From NCBI GenBank assembly GCA_964355015.1, contig CAYHCE010000017.1, forward strand, positions 11,356-75,355: DNA of 64,000 nt, read 5' to 3'. A model generated the notes under the pieces. The model had not been told where the DNA came from. It saw only the letters and a program-made list of their open reading frames with translations, and ran no database searches. The translations under genes were made by a program, and so were the position numbers. Position 1 is the stretch's first letter, and each line of letters opens with the position of its first letter. Shown in pieces: positions 52,578 to 61,028 of the stretch. Source of the DNA: CAYHCE01 sp964355015. Lineage in GTDB: Bacteria > Cyanobacteriota > Cyanobacteriia > PCC-6307 > Cyanobiaceae.

Positions 52578-53696
52578 ATGGCCATGCCAAGCGTGAATCC
52601 TAAAGACCTAGCAAACTGCTTTCATAAAGCGACTGCTACAGAGAGCCTCAATATATTACGTGCCTCAGAAGCGCCTTCAAATGATTGCGCATGTGTGTGT
52701 GTCGTCAAGGATGAAGCGGCATATTTACCTGAGTTTATTCACCATTACACATACTTTGGTTTTTCGCCAATCTTGGTAATGCTTAATCGCACCACTGATA
52801 ATAGCAGGCGTATACTTTCAAAAATCTGCTCAGAATATGACCATGTTTTTTGCCACGAGATTGATTGGATAGATGCACTTGGCCCAGATTGCAGCAATAG
52901 CATGCAAAGACTTGGCCTTACCCTGGCGATGTACCTACTTCGAAATTTTCATAATTGTAAGTACTCATTGTTTTGTGATGCCGACGAATTCTGGTTCCCA
53001 ACTGGGTTTGATCAATCAATCGGCCAGTATCTTTCAAGTCTTCCAGATTTTAGAACAGTATCATTTTGCTGGCTGAATACCTTTACTGAGGAAGATCCCT
53101 TCCAGCCTCCATTTGTATCACGAAATGTAATATATGCAAGATCTGTTAAATCAATTCATCGTGTAGACGCAGAATACAAAGGTTTCATAACAGCGCACCA
53201 TGCTTTTCCATGGTCCCCTAGCCGGCATATTGACTCTGCTGGTGATCCATTTCAGGGTTTACCTGGTCACCCTTCAAGGTATGGCGGTCAGAGTTTTGAT
53301 CACCATCAAGCATTTATTCTACACCGGATACAACGTTCAAAGCAGGAGTACTGTGTATCTCTTTTAAAGGGCCGGCCTAAGTCACCGAATAAGCTTAAGG
53401 ACAATCGGGGTGGCTATAAGTCAACCGTACCTAATAGTTTTTCCATCAATGCTCAGAAGTTATCCGATTACCATCAGTCCCTTGACCAATTCATCTCTCG
53501 TCTTGAACTCTCCTCTGAATTAGAAGAAATACGCAAGCATCTCATTTCTCGGCTTGATATTTTACTGGAACTGCTTACAGGATCCCAGCGCGAGGTTGAG
53601 GATCGCACTGGCTTAAGCTTAAAGAAACTTCGAACTCTTTTTCAGGGAACTGACTTTGAGCAAATTGTCTCCACTATCCATTTTGACAGCGCCTAA
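52578..53696 (+). CDS. AT-rich glycosyltransferase (GT2_4/GT92-like)
   Basis: A 372-residue protein. ATG 52578 is chosen because the family-like region starts soon after; the upstream extension to 52431 is Cys/Leu-rich and poor. CVCVVKDEAAYLPEFIHHYTYFGFSPILVMLNRTTDNS and SLFCDADEFWFP (the DxD site) match the glycosyl transferase family 2_4/92 pattern, and HHAFILHRIQRSKQEY follows. GC is far below the window average and codons are AT-rich, unlike the similar gene at 59361. Together with the flanking transposase remnants this suggests acquisition by transfer. Confidence 0.8.
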   Translation: MAMPSVNPKDLANCFHKATATESLNILRASEAPSNDCACVCVVKDEAAYLPEFIHHYTYFGFSPILVMLNRTTDNSRRILSKICSEYDHVFCHEIDWIDALGPDCSNSMQRLGLTLAMYLLRNFHNCKYSLFCDADEFWFPTGFDQSIGQYLSSLPDFRTVSFCWLNTFTEEDPFQPPFVSRNVIYARSVKSIHRVDAEYKGFITAHHAFPWSPSRHIDSAGDPFQGLPGHPSRYGGQSFDHHQAFILHRIQRSKQEYCVSLLKGRPKSPNKLKDNRGGYKSTVPNSFSINAQKLSDYHQSLDQFISRLELSSELEEIRKHLISRLDILLELLTGSQREVEDRTGLSLKKLRTLFQGTDFEQIVSTIHFDSA

Positions 53697-53776
53697 ATAG
53701 ACCAAGCCTATGCACGTGGGATGGACAGCTCGCCTGGAACTCGAACCTGCTAATGAATCCGAAGCCTTGAGGGCAC

Positions 53777-54040
53777 CTAGTGTACTGTCCCGGAGATTTG
53801 CGAGCAAAGTCGCTGGAGCTTCTCCAGGATTGAATCCGCTGTGGCGGTCCAGTTGAACGGGGCCTTGGTCTTGTTGTAGGCCGCCACGAACTGCTCGATC
53901 CTGGCGATCAGCTCTTTGACGCTGGAGAAGCTGCCGCGCCGGATGGCCCGCTGGGTGATGATCCCAAACCAGCGCTCCACCTGGTTCAGCCAGGAGGCGT
54001 AGGTGGGTGTGACGTGGACCCCCAAGAACTGATCCAGTCC
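53777..54040 (-). pseudogene. IS630-family transposase C-terminal fragment
   Basis: Only the last part of a DDE transposase remains: FLGVHVTPTYASWLNQVERWFGIITQRAIRRGSF, then AYNKTKAPFNWTATADSIL, ending at TAG 53777. The motif TP.YASWLNQVE.WF is the IS630 signature, with the catalytic Glu of NQVE. The N-terminal two-thirds is absent. The edge at about 54030-54045 is a break into unrelated sequence. The sequence AGTGTACTGTCCC around 53778-53791 may be the element's terminal repeat. Confidence 0.75.
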
Positions 54041-54085
54041 TTATGAGAGCCTCCCTACCGGCCAGACTTGGCCAGGAGAAGCCCC

Positions 54086-54306
54086 ATGAAACGCAAACGC
54101 CACAACGCCGAGCAGATCATCCGTAAGCTGCGGACGCGGCAGACCAGCTACTGAACCAAGGACAGACCGTTGCCGATGTGGGCCGAGCACTGGAGGTGTC
54201 GGCAGCGACGTATCACCGCTGGCAGCAGCTCTACGGCGGCATGAAAGCCATGGAGGCGAAACGACTCAAGGAGCCTGAGTCCCTCCGAGTGGTGGAAATT
54301 CCCTGA
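54086..54306 (+). pseudogene. IS3-family OrfA fragment, frameshifted
   Basis: A remnant of the small first protein of an IS3 element. It begins with MKRKRHNAEQIIRKLR, shifts frame near 54133, and then reads ADQLLNQGQTVADVGRALEVS and ATYHRWQQLYGGMKAMEAKRLKE, the helix-turn-helix region of OrfA. It ends at a TGA at 54304, before the normal leucine-zipper end. OrfB is absent. Confidence 0.75.
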
Positions 54307-54310
54307 GGCC

Positions 54311-54335
54311 TCAGCCCCGGCTAAGCCGGGGCTGA
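54311..54335. repeat. Perfect 11-bp inverted repeat hairpin
   Basis: TCAGCCCCGGC / GCCGGGGCTGA with a TAA loop, directly after the IS3 remnant. There is no T-run, so it may be the end structure of an element or a REP-like hairpin, not a terminator. Confidence 0.6.
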
Positions 54336-54785
54336 GTGCGCGCTTCTGGAACGCCTGGCGTTGCAAGGGGTGGGCAGGCCCGTAACCCTGGTGTGAGAAC
54401 CACCTCAACCAGCGAACCATGCCCAAAACAGATTCTGGCGCCTCAGCTTTGGCGCCGCTACTGGATGGCAGCAGCGCCGGCGAGCTGATCCCTGCCTGCT
54501 GTCAACTACTACGGCGGTCGCCCATGGGGGGTTTACGTGGGACAGAGGTGATACATCACCTTGTAAATGACATCACGTTACTCCAGCCCGTTCACCCTTG
54601 AATCAGTGAAATCGGGCCTCGGCTGTTACCCCACTTTAAGGTACTCACCTTATAGGTTAATGAGCCTTCTAGCCTAGAAAGACCCGAATCCTCAGACACT
54701 TAGCGGCTTGAATCAGATGCGACATTGGGATGCGTAGAGCTTCAGTATGATAGGTTAAGGTCCAGATGCATCGGGCACGCCTGTC
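54336..54785. other. Gene-free stretch with a possible promoter
   Basis: 450 bp with no convincing gene. A 60-codon open frame at 54419-54601 has no recognisable features. From 54590 on the sequence becomes AT-rich. A possible promoter lies at TTGGGA (54725-54730) and TATGAT (54746-54751, 15-bp spacer), 35 bp before the sulfotransferase-like gene. The stretch is probably the debris of earlier insertions. Confidence 0.4.
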
Positions 54786-56042
54786 ATGACAAAAACGGCA
54801 TTCCTTCACATTGGTACGGAGAAGACTGGCACAACTACGATCCAGCACTTTCTCCATGCCAACCGTCTGCTTTTAGCCAAGCAAGGCTTTGATATCCCTA
54901 ATCTTCATAAGGACAAGAGCCAGTTCTGGCTGCCACTGCTTGCCTATGACGACAGTAACGTAGATAACATGGTTTTATCCTATAACCTCACAGCACCGAC
55001 TGAAGTAAAGTTGTTTAAAGAGCAGACTCACTTAGCTCTCTCTAAGCTGGTTGCTGGATCGAGCTGCAAGTCCTTCATCTTTAGTTCCGAGTATCTCAGC
55101 TCCCGCCTAAAGACAAAAGCCCATTTAACAAGGCTCAAGGAAGTCTTAGAACCCCTTTTTGGCGACATTGTGGTAATTGTCTATCTTCGTCAGCCTCTGG
55201 CAGCAGCATTAAGCTTGTTTTCTACCGCGATCCAAGCCGGCAACACAAACTTGTTGTTCAGTCCTGCGGCTTCAGCCAATGTGTCAATCTGCAATCACAA
55301 GAAAATGTTATCTCTATGGGAGAGCATCTTTCCTGGCAGGGTGCAGCCTCGATTGTTTCAGAAGAGCAGCTTTGTCGACCAAGATCTCTTGTCAGACTTC
55401 TGCTCTTCTGTCGGTATTCAACTAGACGACTCATATTCTATTCCAGATAACTTTAATGAATCCCTGAGTTGGCTGGCGATGAAAGTAATGGCTACGATCA
55501 ACATTCATTTTCCTCGATTTCTTGAGGATGGCTCCCGTAATAAAAAGAGAGGTGATATTCTGCGATTCATCAAAGACATAGGTGTTGGCATGCCCAGGTA
55601 CATGCCCTCCGAATCAGAGGCTACTGACTACACCAACTTCTTTGCATCTTCGACCGAATGGGTTCGGTCTCGGTATTTTCCTGACCGCGAATCCTTGTGG
55701 GATAGCACCCCTACAACACGTTCAGCTGAAGATCAGTATTTTTGCACTGAGCTGACAATCCCAGAGCAGGAATTAGTTAATGCCATCGTTTCCATTTGGC
55801 AGGATAAGTCAGCGGCAGCGCCCGTTTCATCTGCTATCAAGTTAAGGGATATTGCATTAAAAATAGAGAGACAGGAGGCGCTTGATCTGAATGATGCTAC
55901 CGAGATTCTAGAAGTCGCTCGGGCAATCAATCCTGCCGGTCAAGTAATACAAAAAAGGCTTGCAGATCTCAAGGCTCGACTCAATACAATGACGCCCCGA
56001 ACAATCGAGCTCACCGGCTGCCCTGACCTGCCTGCTGCCTAG
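54786..56042 (+). CDS. AT-rich sulfotransferase-like protein
   Basis: A 418-residue protein with the P-loop FLHIGTEKTGTTTIQHFL, the typical 5'-phosphosulfate loop, right at the N-terminus. The 3'-phosphate region is VVIVYLRQPLAAALSLFS. The C-terminal 80 residues (SSAIKLRDIALKIERQEALDLNDATEILEVARAI) are helical and may be an added domain. GC content is low and codon use differs from the high-GC sulfotransferase-like genes, so it was probably acquired separately. Confidence 0.8.
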   Translation: MTKTAFLHIGTEKTGTTTIQHFLHANRLLLAKQGFDIPNLHKDKSQFWLPLLAYDDSNVDNMVLSYNLTAPTEVKLFKEQTHLALSKLVAGSSCKSFIFSSEYLSSRLKTKAHLTRLKEVLEPLFGDIVVIVYLRQPLAAALSLFSTAIQAGNTNLLFSPAASANVSICNHKKMLSLWESIFPGRVQPRLFQKSSFVDQDLLSDFCSSVGIQLDDSYSIPDNFNESLSWLAMKVMATINIHFPRFLEDGSRNKKRGDILRFIKDIGVGMPRYMPSESEATDYTNFFASSTEWVRSRYFPDRESLWDSTPTTRSAEDQYFCTELTIPEQELVNAIVSIWQDKSAAAPVSSAIKLRDIALKIERQEALDLNDATEILEVARAINPAGQVIQKRLADLKARLNTMTPRTIELTGCPDLPAA

Positions 56043-56286
56043 CACAGAACACGCCAAACGCAGGGGCTATGGCAGCATCGATTCTGAGAACCGCTGCAAC
56101 ACCAAAGTGCTGGCCGCACTGTCCAACCTTTTCTTGGCCCGCCGCCAACTGCTGCTGACAACCTGTACAAGGATCAGCATGACCATTGAGTACTAGTACA
56201 GGGGGAACTTACAGCAGCTGGCCCTGCTTGATCAGGCAGACGAGCGGCTGTGGCAGTGGCAACCGGCAAAGGCGATCAGCTGAGGC
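56043..56286. other. Gap between convergent genes, no gene seen
   Basis: 244 bp with short broken frames only. No hairpin terminator is evident. Composition returns from AT-rich to the GC-rich type of the next operon around 56050, so this marks the right edge of the low-GC island. Confidence 0.4.
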
Positions 56287-57327
56287 TCAGGTCTGGCTGG
56301 CGAGCTGCTGTTCAAGCTCGCTGATGCGGCTGTCCTGCTGCACCACCACCGCCATCAGCTGCAGCAGCAAGGAGGCGGAGAGTTGATCGACATCAGGCCG
56401 AGCCGGCAGCTTGCTGGCGTCCGGCAGGGGCGACTGGCCATGGCGCCGCAGCATGGTGTTCACCAGGGCAGCATCTTCTGCGAGCAGATCCTGGGCCTCG
56501 CGCAGATCATCAGCGGTTGGGAACAGCTGTTGGAGGGCTGGGAAGGGGCGGGCTCTGAACTGCTGCAGCAGGGGCACCCGCTTGCGCAGGGTCTGGAAAG
56601 CCTGGGGGCTCACGGGGTCTTCGAACTGGCTGTTGTAGAGGGCGTAAAGGGCCAGGAGCTTGTCGGGCGGTGAGGCGTTGACCTTGAGATTGACCGCTTC
56701 ATGCAGGGCGCCGGCGGCAGTGGGCAGAAACTGGCTGAAGTGGGTCACCACGTCGCCAGTGGTGTCGTAGTTCACGAGGCGGAAGCGATCAGTGAAGGCG
56801 GAGTCCCAGAGCGTCAGGCGTTTGCCGAAGGAGAGGAAGTCCTGGCGGGTGGTGAGCCAATCGCGGAACCCGAGCAGACTGCCCCGGTAGGTTTTGTGCT
56901 TGATGCCCCATTGCTTGTAGGCCGAGGCCACATAACTGGTGTGGTTGCGGGCGTAGGCAATCACCAGTAGCTCTATATCCTCCCGGGCGGCAATGGTCTT
57001 GAGCAGGGGGATGTAGACGTTGGGTCGCTCGTAGATCGACTCATTGCTCCAAAGCGCCGTAGCGCCATCGGGCAGGTGTTCAATCGCGCTGAAAAGGGCC
57101 TGCTGCAACTGCTCGCCGGCCTCCGCGTTGGGCAGCTTCTGGAGCAGGCCGGTGCCGGTGGGGCACTGCCAGGGAAAGGAATCGGAGGCATCGGAGCCCT
57201 CAAGATTAAGGCCCCAGTAGTGCACGCCAAGTTCACGCAGTTGGGCGGTATGGGAGGTGCCAAAACTCTGGATCGCACTTGACCCCGCCTTGCCGGTGCC
57301 GATATGAACGCGGAGCTGCTTGGTCAT
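56287..57327 (-). CDS. Sulfotransferase-like P-loop protein
   Basis: A 346-residue protein. The N-terminus LRVHIGTGKAGSSAIQSF matches the phosphosulfate-binding loop, and IELLVIAYARNHTSYVASAYKQWG gives a R...S.Y-like 3'-phosphate site. The end (LLQLMAVVVQQDSRISELEQQLAS) is a short coiled coil, similar in kind to those of its operon neighbours. It is the last gene of a four-gene minus-strand operon, 8 bp after the previous stop. The acceptor is unknown. Confidence 0.78.
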   Translation of the reverse strand: MTKQLRVHIGTGKAGSSAIQSFGTSHTAQLRELGVHYWGLNLEGSDASDSFPWQCPTGTGLLQKLPNAEAGEQLQQALFSAIEHLPDGATALWSNESIYERPNVYIPLLKTIAAREDIELLVIAYARNHTSYVASAYKQWGIKHKTYRGSLLGFRDWLTTRQDFLSFGKRLTLWDSAFTDRFRLVNYDTTGDVVTHFSQFLPTAAGALHEAVNLKVNASPPDKLLALYALYNSQFEDPVSPQAFQTLRKRVPLLQQFRARPFPALQQLFPTADDLREAQDLLAEDAALVNTMLRRHGQSPLPDASKLPARPDVDQLSASLLLQLMAVVVQQDSRISELEQQLASQT

Positions 57328-57335
57328 AGATGCGC

Positions 57336-58472
57336 TCAGTACCGAGCAGGATAAGACCAGGTGCTGAGGTCTTCCGGATCGGCAGCGGTGAGGTTGAGCA
57401 CCGGGGCCACGAGGGAATAGAGGGTGCCGGAGTCGATCTGCAGGGACTCGGCAGGGCGGCCGAGGATGATCGGATCGGCGCCGGTGCGCAGCAGGGCCAG
57501 ACGCAGCGGCTCCCCCTCGTTGAGGGGCACCGCCTCCTCCAGGCCGAGGGCGAGGCGGATCGTGAAGCCGACCGGATCGGTGGCAGGCAGGCCATGCTCG
57601 CTCTGCAGAGAGGCCAGGTCGTTGCGCACGCGGCGATCGAGCTGCTCAGGGGCGATCCGCAACACCTGGTGAGGGCGGACCAGCAGCAGCCCGCTGAGGC
57701 TGTGGTGGGGGTCGAGCTGCCAGCCCTCGAGTTGGAGCAGGCGGCCATCGCCGCTGATGGCGGCCAGATCGAGGGAGGCGCCCCAGTGCTCGTCTCGCGA
57801 CTGGCGGGAGCTGGGGGGATCGACCGGGCTGGCGACGAGCTGGAGGGCTAGGCGCAGCTGGGTGAGATCGTCGGCAGCGGCGGCCAGGGCTTCAAGCTGG
57901 GCCAGGTGGCTCTGGGCGGTGCTGAGATCGGCCTTCTGCAGGGCCAGCCAGGCGATCTGGAGGTGGATCTGGTGGCGCAGCGGCAGGGCCGCGAGCTGCT
58001 GATGTGCCATCGTTTCCAGCTGGCGCAGGGCCGCGTCACGGCGGCCGAGGGCCAGGCGGGTGCGCACGGCCTGCAGCTGGGTCCAGGAGGCCTTGGCAGG
58101 GTTGGACTTGGCCAGCTTGCTCACGGCCGCATCGAGCAGGGGCAGGGCCAGGTGATGGCGGTGCTGGCGGTGGCAGGAGTGGGCGAGGTCGGTGAGCTCG
58201 GCCGCCGTGAGTTGCTCGATCAGCAGCGACATCAACCGACCCATCGACTCGATCGGCAGGGCCGCCGGGTTCGTTGCGGGGTCAGCGGTGCTGGCAGTGC
58301 CGGAGCCAGCCTGGAGCTGGGATTCGAGCTCCTCGCAGCGCAGGAAATACACCTCCAGCTCCTCCTGCACCAGGTGCAGCTGCTCGAGGGTGAGTTGGGC
58401 CTCCTCGCGGGCCTCCTGCAGCTGGCGCTCGAGCGTGGAGGACTCAGCGCCGGCAGTGGTGGATCCAGCCAT
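57336..58472 (-). CDS. GT-less protein with coiled coil, helical repeats and GW domain
   Basis: A 378-residue protein with no catalytic domain I can see. ATG 58472 is used; TTG 58502 is an alternative. Residues about 13-50 form a coiled coil of the type found at the end of many cyanobacterial glycosyltransferases (LTLEQLHLVQEELEVYFLRCEELE). Residues about 90-210 are TPR-like helices. Residues about 230-345 are the GW domain (LLQLEGWQLDPHHS, RRVRNDLASLQSEHG, GFTIRLALGL). It may be a scaffold or glycan-binding partner of the glycosyltransferases; this is inference. Confidence 0.72.
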   Translation of the reverse strand: MAGSTTAGAESSTLERQLQEAREEAQLTLEQLHLVQEELEVYFLRCEELESQLQAGSGTASTADPATNPAALPIESMGRLMSLLIEQLTAAELTDLAHSCHRQHRHHLALPLLDAAVSKLAKSNPAKASWTQLQAVRTRLALGRRDAALRQLETMAHQQLAALPLRHQIHLQIAWLALQKADLSTAQSHLAQLEALAAAADDLTQLRLALQLVASPVDPPSSRQSRDEHWGASLDLAAISGDGRLLQLEGWQLDPHHSLSGLLLVRPHQVLRIAPEQLDRRVRNDLASLQSEHGLPATDPVGFTIRLALGLEEAVPLNEGEPLRLALLRTGADPIILGRPAESLQIDSGTLYSLVAPVLNLTAADPEDLSTWSYPARY

Positions 58473-58506
58473 GGAGGGGGCGCAACCAGCAATTGTGATC
58501 AACAGG

Positions 58507-59364
58507 TTACGGCGATGGCCAGGGCGGCGACAGTGCCAGCAGGTCAGACCAGCTCATCGGGCTGGGATGGGCCGGCCGGGTGAGGCAGAATTGCTCACCG
58601 TTGTGCAGCAGCACGAACAGCACGGGCAGCGCGCCGGCTTCGGCACCGGGGGGCAGGGGCAGGGCAAGGCGGAAGCCGGCCGGCCAGCGATCTGACAGGC
58701 CCTGCTGCTCCAGCAGGGGACCCAGATCGGGGCGGGGGCTGCGCTGCAGGGCGGCCAGGGGCAGGGGCAGGGCCTGGCGGCCGCGCAGCAGCACCAGGGC
58801 GGCGAGCTGGGAGGCCGGATCGATGCACCAGCCCTTGATGCAGAGGGCCTGGCCGCCGGGGGTGAGGGTGAGCTCATCGAGGGCCATGCGCAGGCCGGCG
58901 CTGAGCAGGGTGCTGTGCTTGGCCGATGGCGGAGTGGCGTTCTCGGCCAGCCAGGCCTGGCTGGAGAGTACGCGGTTGAGCAGATCGAGACCTACGGCAA
59001 GCGGCGCATTGGTGACGCCCTCAACCGCTGCCCCCTCCACGGCGCCGAGCTGGGCCTGTAGCTCGGCCTGGAGGGCGGCGGCAGCCTCGGCGTGGCCCTG
59101 ACCGAGCTGCACCCAGGCCAGCTGCAGGCGGGCCTTCCAGCCGGCGGGGGTGGCGGCTGGCGGCAGCTGCAGGGCCTCGGGACTGGGGGCGGCGGCGGAG
59201 CTGTCCAGCGCCAGGGCGAGCTGGAGCAGGGGCAGCTGCCAGGCGGCCAGGGGCAGCGGGGAGGCGGCGGCCAGGCGGCAGTCGTCGAGGGCGGCGCGCA
59301 GCTCGAGGTTGCTGCGCAGCTGCTGCTCCAGCTCGGCCTGCAGGTGGTGGCTGGGGCTGGTCAT
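58507..59364 (-). CDS. GT-less protein, paralogue of the N-terminal half of the 47767 glycosyltransferase
   Basis: A 285-residue protein. Residues about 10-130 are helical. Residues about 130-270 carry LLNRVLSSQAWLAEN, ALCIKGWCIDPAS, RSPRPDLGPLLEQQGL and GFRLALPLP, then LFVLLHNGEQFCL. The same series occurs in the 47767 protein (LLGRVISTLAWLEE, LLRLKGWMLDPGN, ARPDLGEVM, GFSLALVL, LLVVLRNGEQFLV), which then continues into a GT2 domain; here the protein simply ends. The ATG overlaps the upstream stop codon (ATGA). Function unknown. Confidence 0.75.
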   Translation of the reverse strand: MTSPSHHLQAELEQQLRSNLELRAALDDCRLAAASPLPLAAWQLPLLQLALALDSSAAAPSPEALQLPPAATPAGWKARLQLAWVQLGQGHAEAAAALQAELQAQLGAVEGAAVEGVTNAPLAVGLDLLNRVLSSQAWLAENATPPSAKHSTLLSAGLRMALDELTLTPGGQALCIKGWCIDPASQLAALVLLRGRQALPLPLAALQRSPRPDLGPLLEQQGLSDRWPAGFRLALPLPPGAEAGALPVLFVLLHNGEQFCLTRPAHPSPMSWSDLLALSPPWPSP

Positions 59365-60245
59365 GGCGAGGGGGGGCTGAGCAGGGCCCGCAGGCGGGCC
59401 TGGTGAACGGCATAGGGCAGCGGCAGGCCGAGCTGGGCGAGGCGCTGGGCCAGGGCCGGGGTGTAACAGCTGGGCTGGCGGCGCAGCTGTTGCAGCCAGC
59501 GGCGCTCTCCCTGGAGCAGCCCGGGCAGGAGATGGTCGCCGGGGCCGCTGTAGGCCTCCAGGCAGGCGCTGGTGGTCAGCGGCAGGCGGGGCAGCAGCTT
59601 ACGCAGGGTGTGCTCGCGCAGCAGCGGGTGGGGTTTGTTGTGGTAATGAAAAAGCACCCAGTTGCTGGGCAAGGGCGGGCCGGGCTGATCGCAGCGGTGG
59701 AAGCCGAGATCGAGGCCCATCACGGCGGTGGTGGAGAAGCAGAGCTTGGGGCTGCGATCGGCGGGCAGGGGCCAGAAGGTGTGTGGATCCCAGGGGCAGT
59801 TGTTGAGGCGCTCGGCGGTGTGGAAGGCGCAGCCGCCGGGGAGCTGGCGCCGCCAGGCGGCGATGGCCTCCGGCGTGCAGGTGTAGGTGCCGTTCTCGAG
59901 GCGCAGGCCGAGGAACTCATCGGCATCGAGGGGCAGCACCAGCGATGGAGGGGGATCGAGGTCGCGGATGAGGGCGGCGATCTGCTCGCCCTTGGCGGCC
60001 AGGGGCACGACGGCGGGATCGAGCCGCAGCACGCGCACGCCCTGGAGCTCCGCCTGGCGCAGGGCCTGGAGGCAGGCAGGCTCGCTGGAGCCGTGGTCGA
60101 GGATGGTGATGGCCGGGTAGCCCACCAGGGCGGCGTGGTAGGCCAGCCAGATCGGCAGCAGCTCGCTCTCATCACGCTGCATCAGCAGGATGGCGGCGTC
60201 AGCCAGGGGCGGCTCAGCAGCCGGCGGCAACGAGGGTGGGGGCAT
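59361..60245 (-). CDS. Glycosyltransferase family 2 (GT2_4-like)
   Basis: A 294-residue GT-A enzyme. ATG 60245 is chosen because the fold starts soon after with ILLMQRDESELLPIWLAYHAALVGYPAITILDHGSSE. The DxD metal site is LPLDADEFLG. FHTAERLNN and LGFHRCDQPG...VLFHYHNKPH follow, as in the GT2_4/GT92 group. It is the high-GC counterpart of the gene at 52578, with the same order of motifs. It is the first gene of a four-gene operon that also holds the two GT-less proteins and a sulfotransferase-like protein. Confidence 0.82.
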   Translation of the reverse strand: MPPPSLPPAAEPPLADAAILLMQRDESELLPIWLAYHAALVGYPAITILDHGSSEPACLQALRQAELQGVRVLRLDPAVVPLAAKGEQIAALIRDLDPPPSLVLPLDADEFLGLRLENGTYTCTPEAIAAWRRQLPGGCAFHTAERLNNCPWDPHTFWPLPADRSPKLCFSTTAVMGLDLGFHRCDQPGPPLPSNWVLFHYHNKPHPLLREHTLRKLLPRLPLTTSACLEAYSGPGDHLLPGLLQGERRWLQQLRRQPSCYTPALAQRLAQLGLPLPYAVHQARLRALLSPPSP

Positions 60246-60328
60246 CGATGGGCAGAGGCTGAAGGGGGCCGCTGAGGCAGAACTGCCCGCCGCTGCGATC
60301 CTGATCGGTGCGATCCGCATCCACGGCA

Positions 60329-60727
60329 TCAACTGGCAGGCTTGAGGTCTTCCAACAACAGGGCCAGCACCGCACTCAACTGGAGCCGGTTGCGGGCGGT
60401 GTCTGCGAGGAGGAATCGGAACTGAGCAATAGTGCATCGAGCTTGGAGTTGAGCTCGTCGAGCCTCTTGATTTCTTGATCGAGCTCGTACACGGGATGCC
60501 AGTTCAATCTCGCCAGCAAGCGCCGCCAGGGCGGCAATGTGGAGAGATACTCCGATCTGCTTATTCGCTTGGAGGGAGAGGAAGCCTGGGAGGTCGTCAT
60601 AGCCGTAATGGGTAAAGAACGAGATCAGGATCAACAGGATGCCGCCCACGAGAGCGGTGATGGCCTGGCTGTCGTATCGGGATGAGGCAGCTGTCGCCTG
60701 CTCAATTCCTGCTTTTTGTTCTTCCAT
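60329..60727 (-). CDS. Small membrane protein, possibly frameshifted
   Basis: From ATG 60727 the frame gives 132 residues: MEEQKAGIEQATAASSRYD, two membrane segments (ALVGGILLILISFFTHYG and QIGVSLHIAALAALAG), then an Arg-rich tail (RVRARSRNQEARRAQLQARC) that looks out of frame. The next frame over the same bases gives YELDQEIKRLDELNSKLDALL, a natural-looking coiled coil ending at 60376. The natural protein may therefore switch frame near 60500-60530. Family not recognised. Confidence 0.5.
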   Translation of the reverse strand: MEEQKAGIEQATAASSRYDSQAITALVGGILLILISFFTHYGYDDLPGFLSLQANKQIGVSLHIAALAALAGEIELASRVRARSRNQEARRAQLQARCTIAQFRFLLADTARNRLQLSAVLALLLEDLKPAS

Positions 60728-60775
60728 ACCGTAGCGACGCCAGCTTGACCCCAACAGCCCATGGTACGCCAGTAC

Positions 60776-60893
60776 CATGGGCGATGTCGCGCTCGGCGAG
60801 CAGGGCCTGCCAGGCGGTGGCGATGCGCTCCAACTGCCCGTAATGGCAGCCGGTGGAGGGAGAGATTCGGAGAGAAGGAATTCGGCCTTGCAC
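60776..60893 (-). pseudogene. Fragment resembling the methyltransferase at 63019
   Basis: The minus strand reads YGQLERIATAWQALLAERDI, which combines pieces also present in the methyltransferase at 63019 (YYSQLERITTA and TATAWQALLAEL). A 27-base stretch at 60796-60822 is identical to 63095-63121, in the same orientation. No full domain exists here, so it is a relic of a duplicated gene end. Confidence 0.6.
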
Positions 60894-61028
60894 AAACGTG
60901 CATCACGATTGGCGTTGAGCACCACAAGAGGAGAGATCCCTGTCTGGCGAGGCCTGGTTCGCTGGCGAGGCACCGGGTGGCGAAGGGGGCCAAGCTGGGC
61001 GGCAGGACACCAGGCCGAGCGGCGGGGG

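Noticed and set aside
53705..53770. tRNA-like T-arm (GGTTCGAGTT on the minus strand) beside the IS630 remnant
   Set aside because: The arm does not pair properly and no acceptor, D or anticodon stem can be folded.
54419..54601. 60-codon open frame among the insertion-sequence debris
   Set aside because: No family motif, odd composition and no ribosome site.
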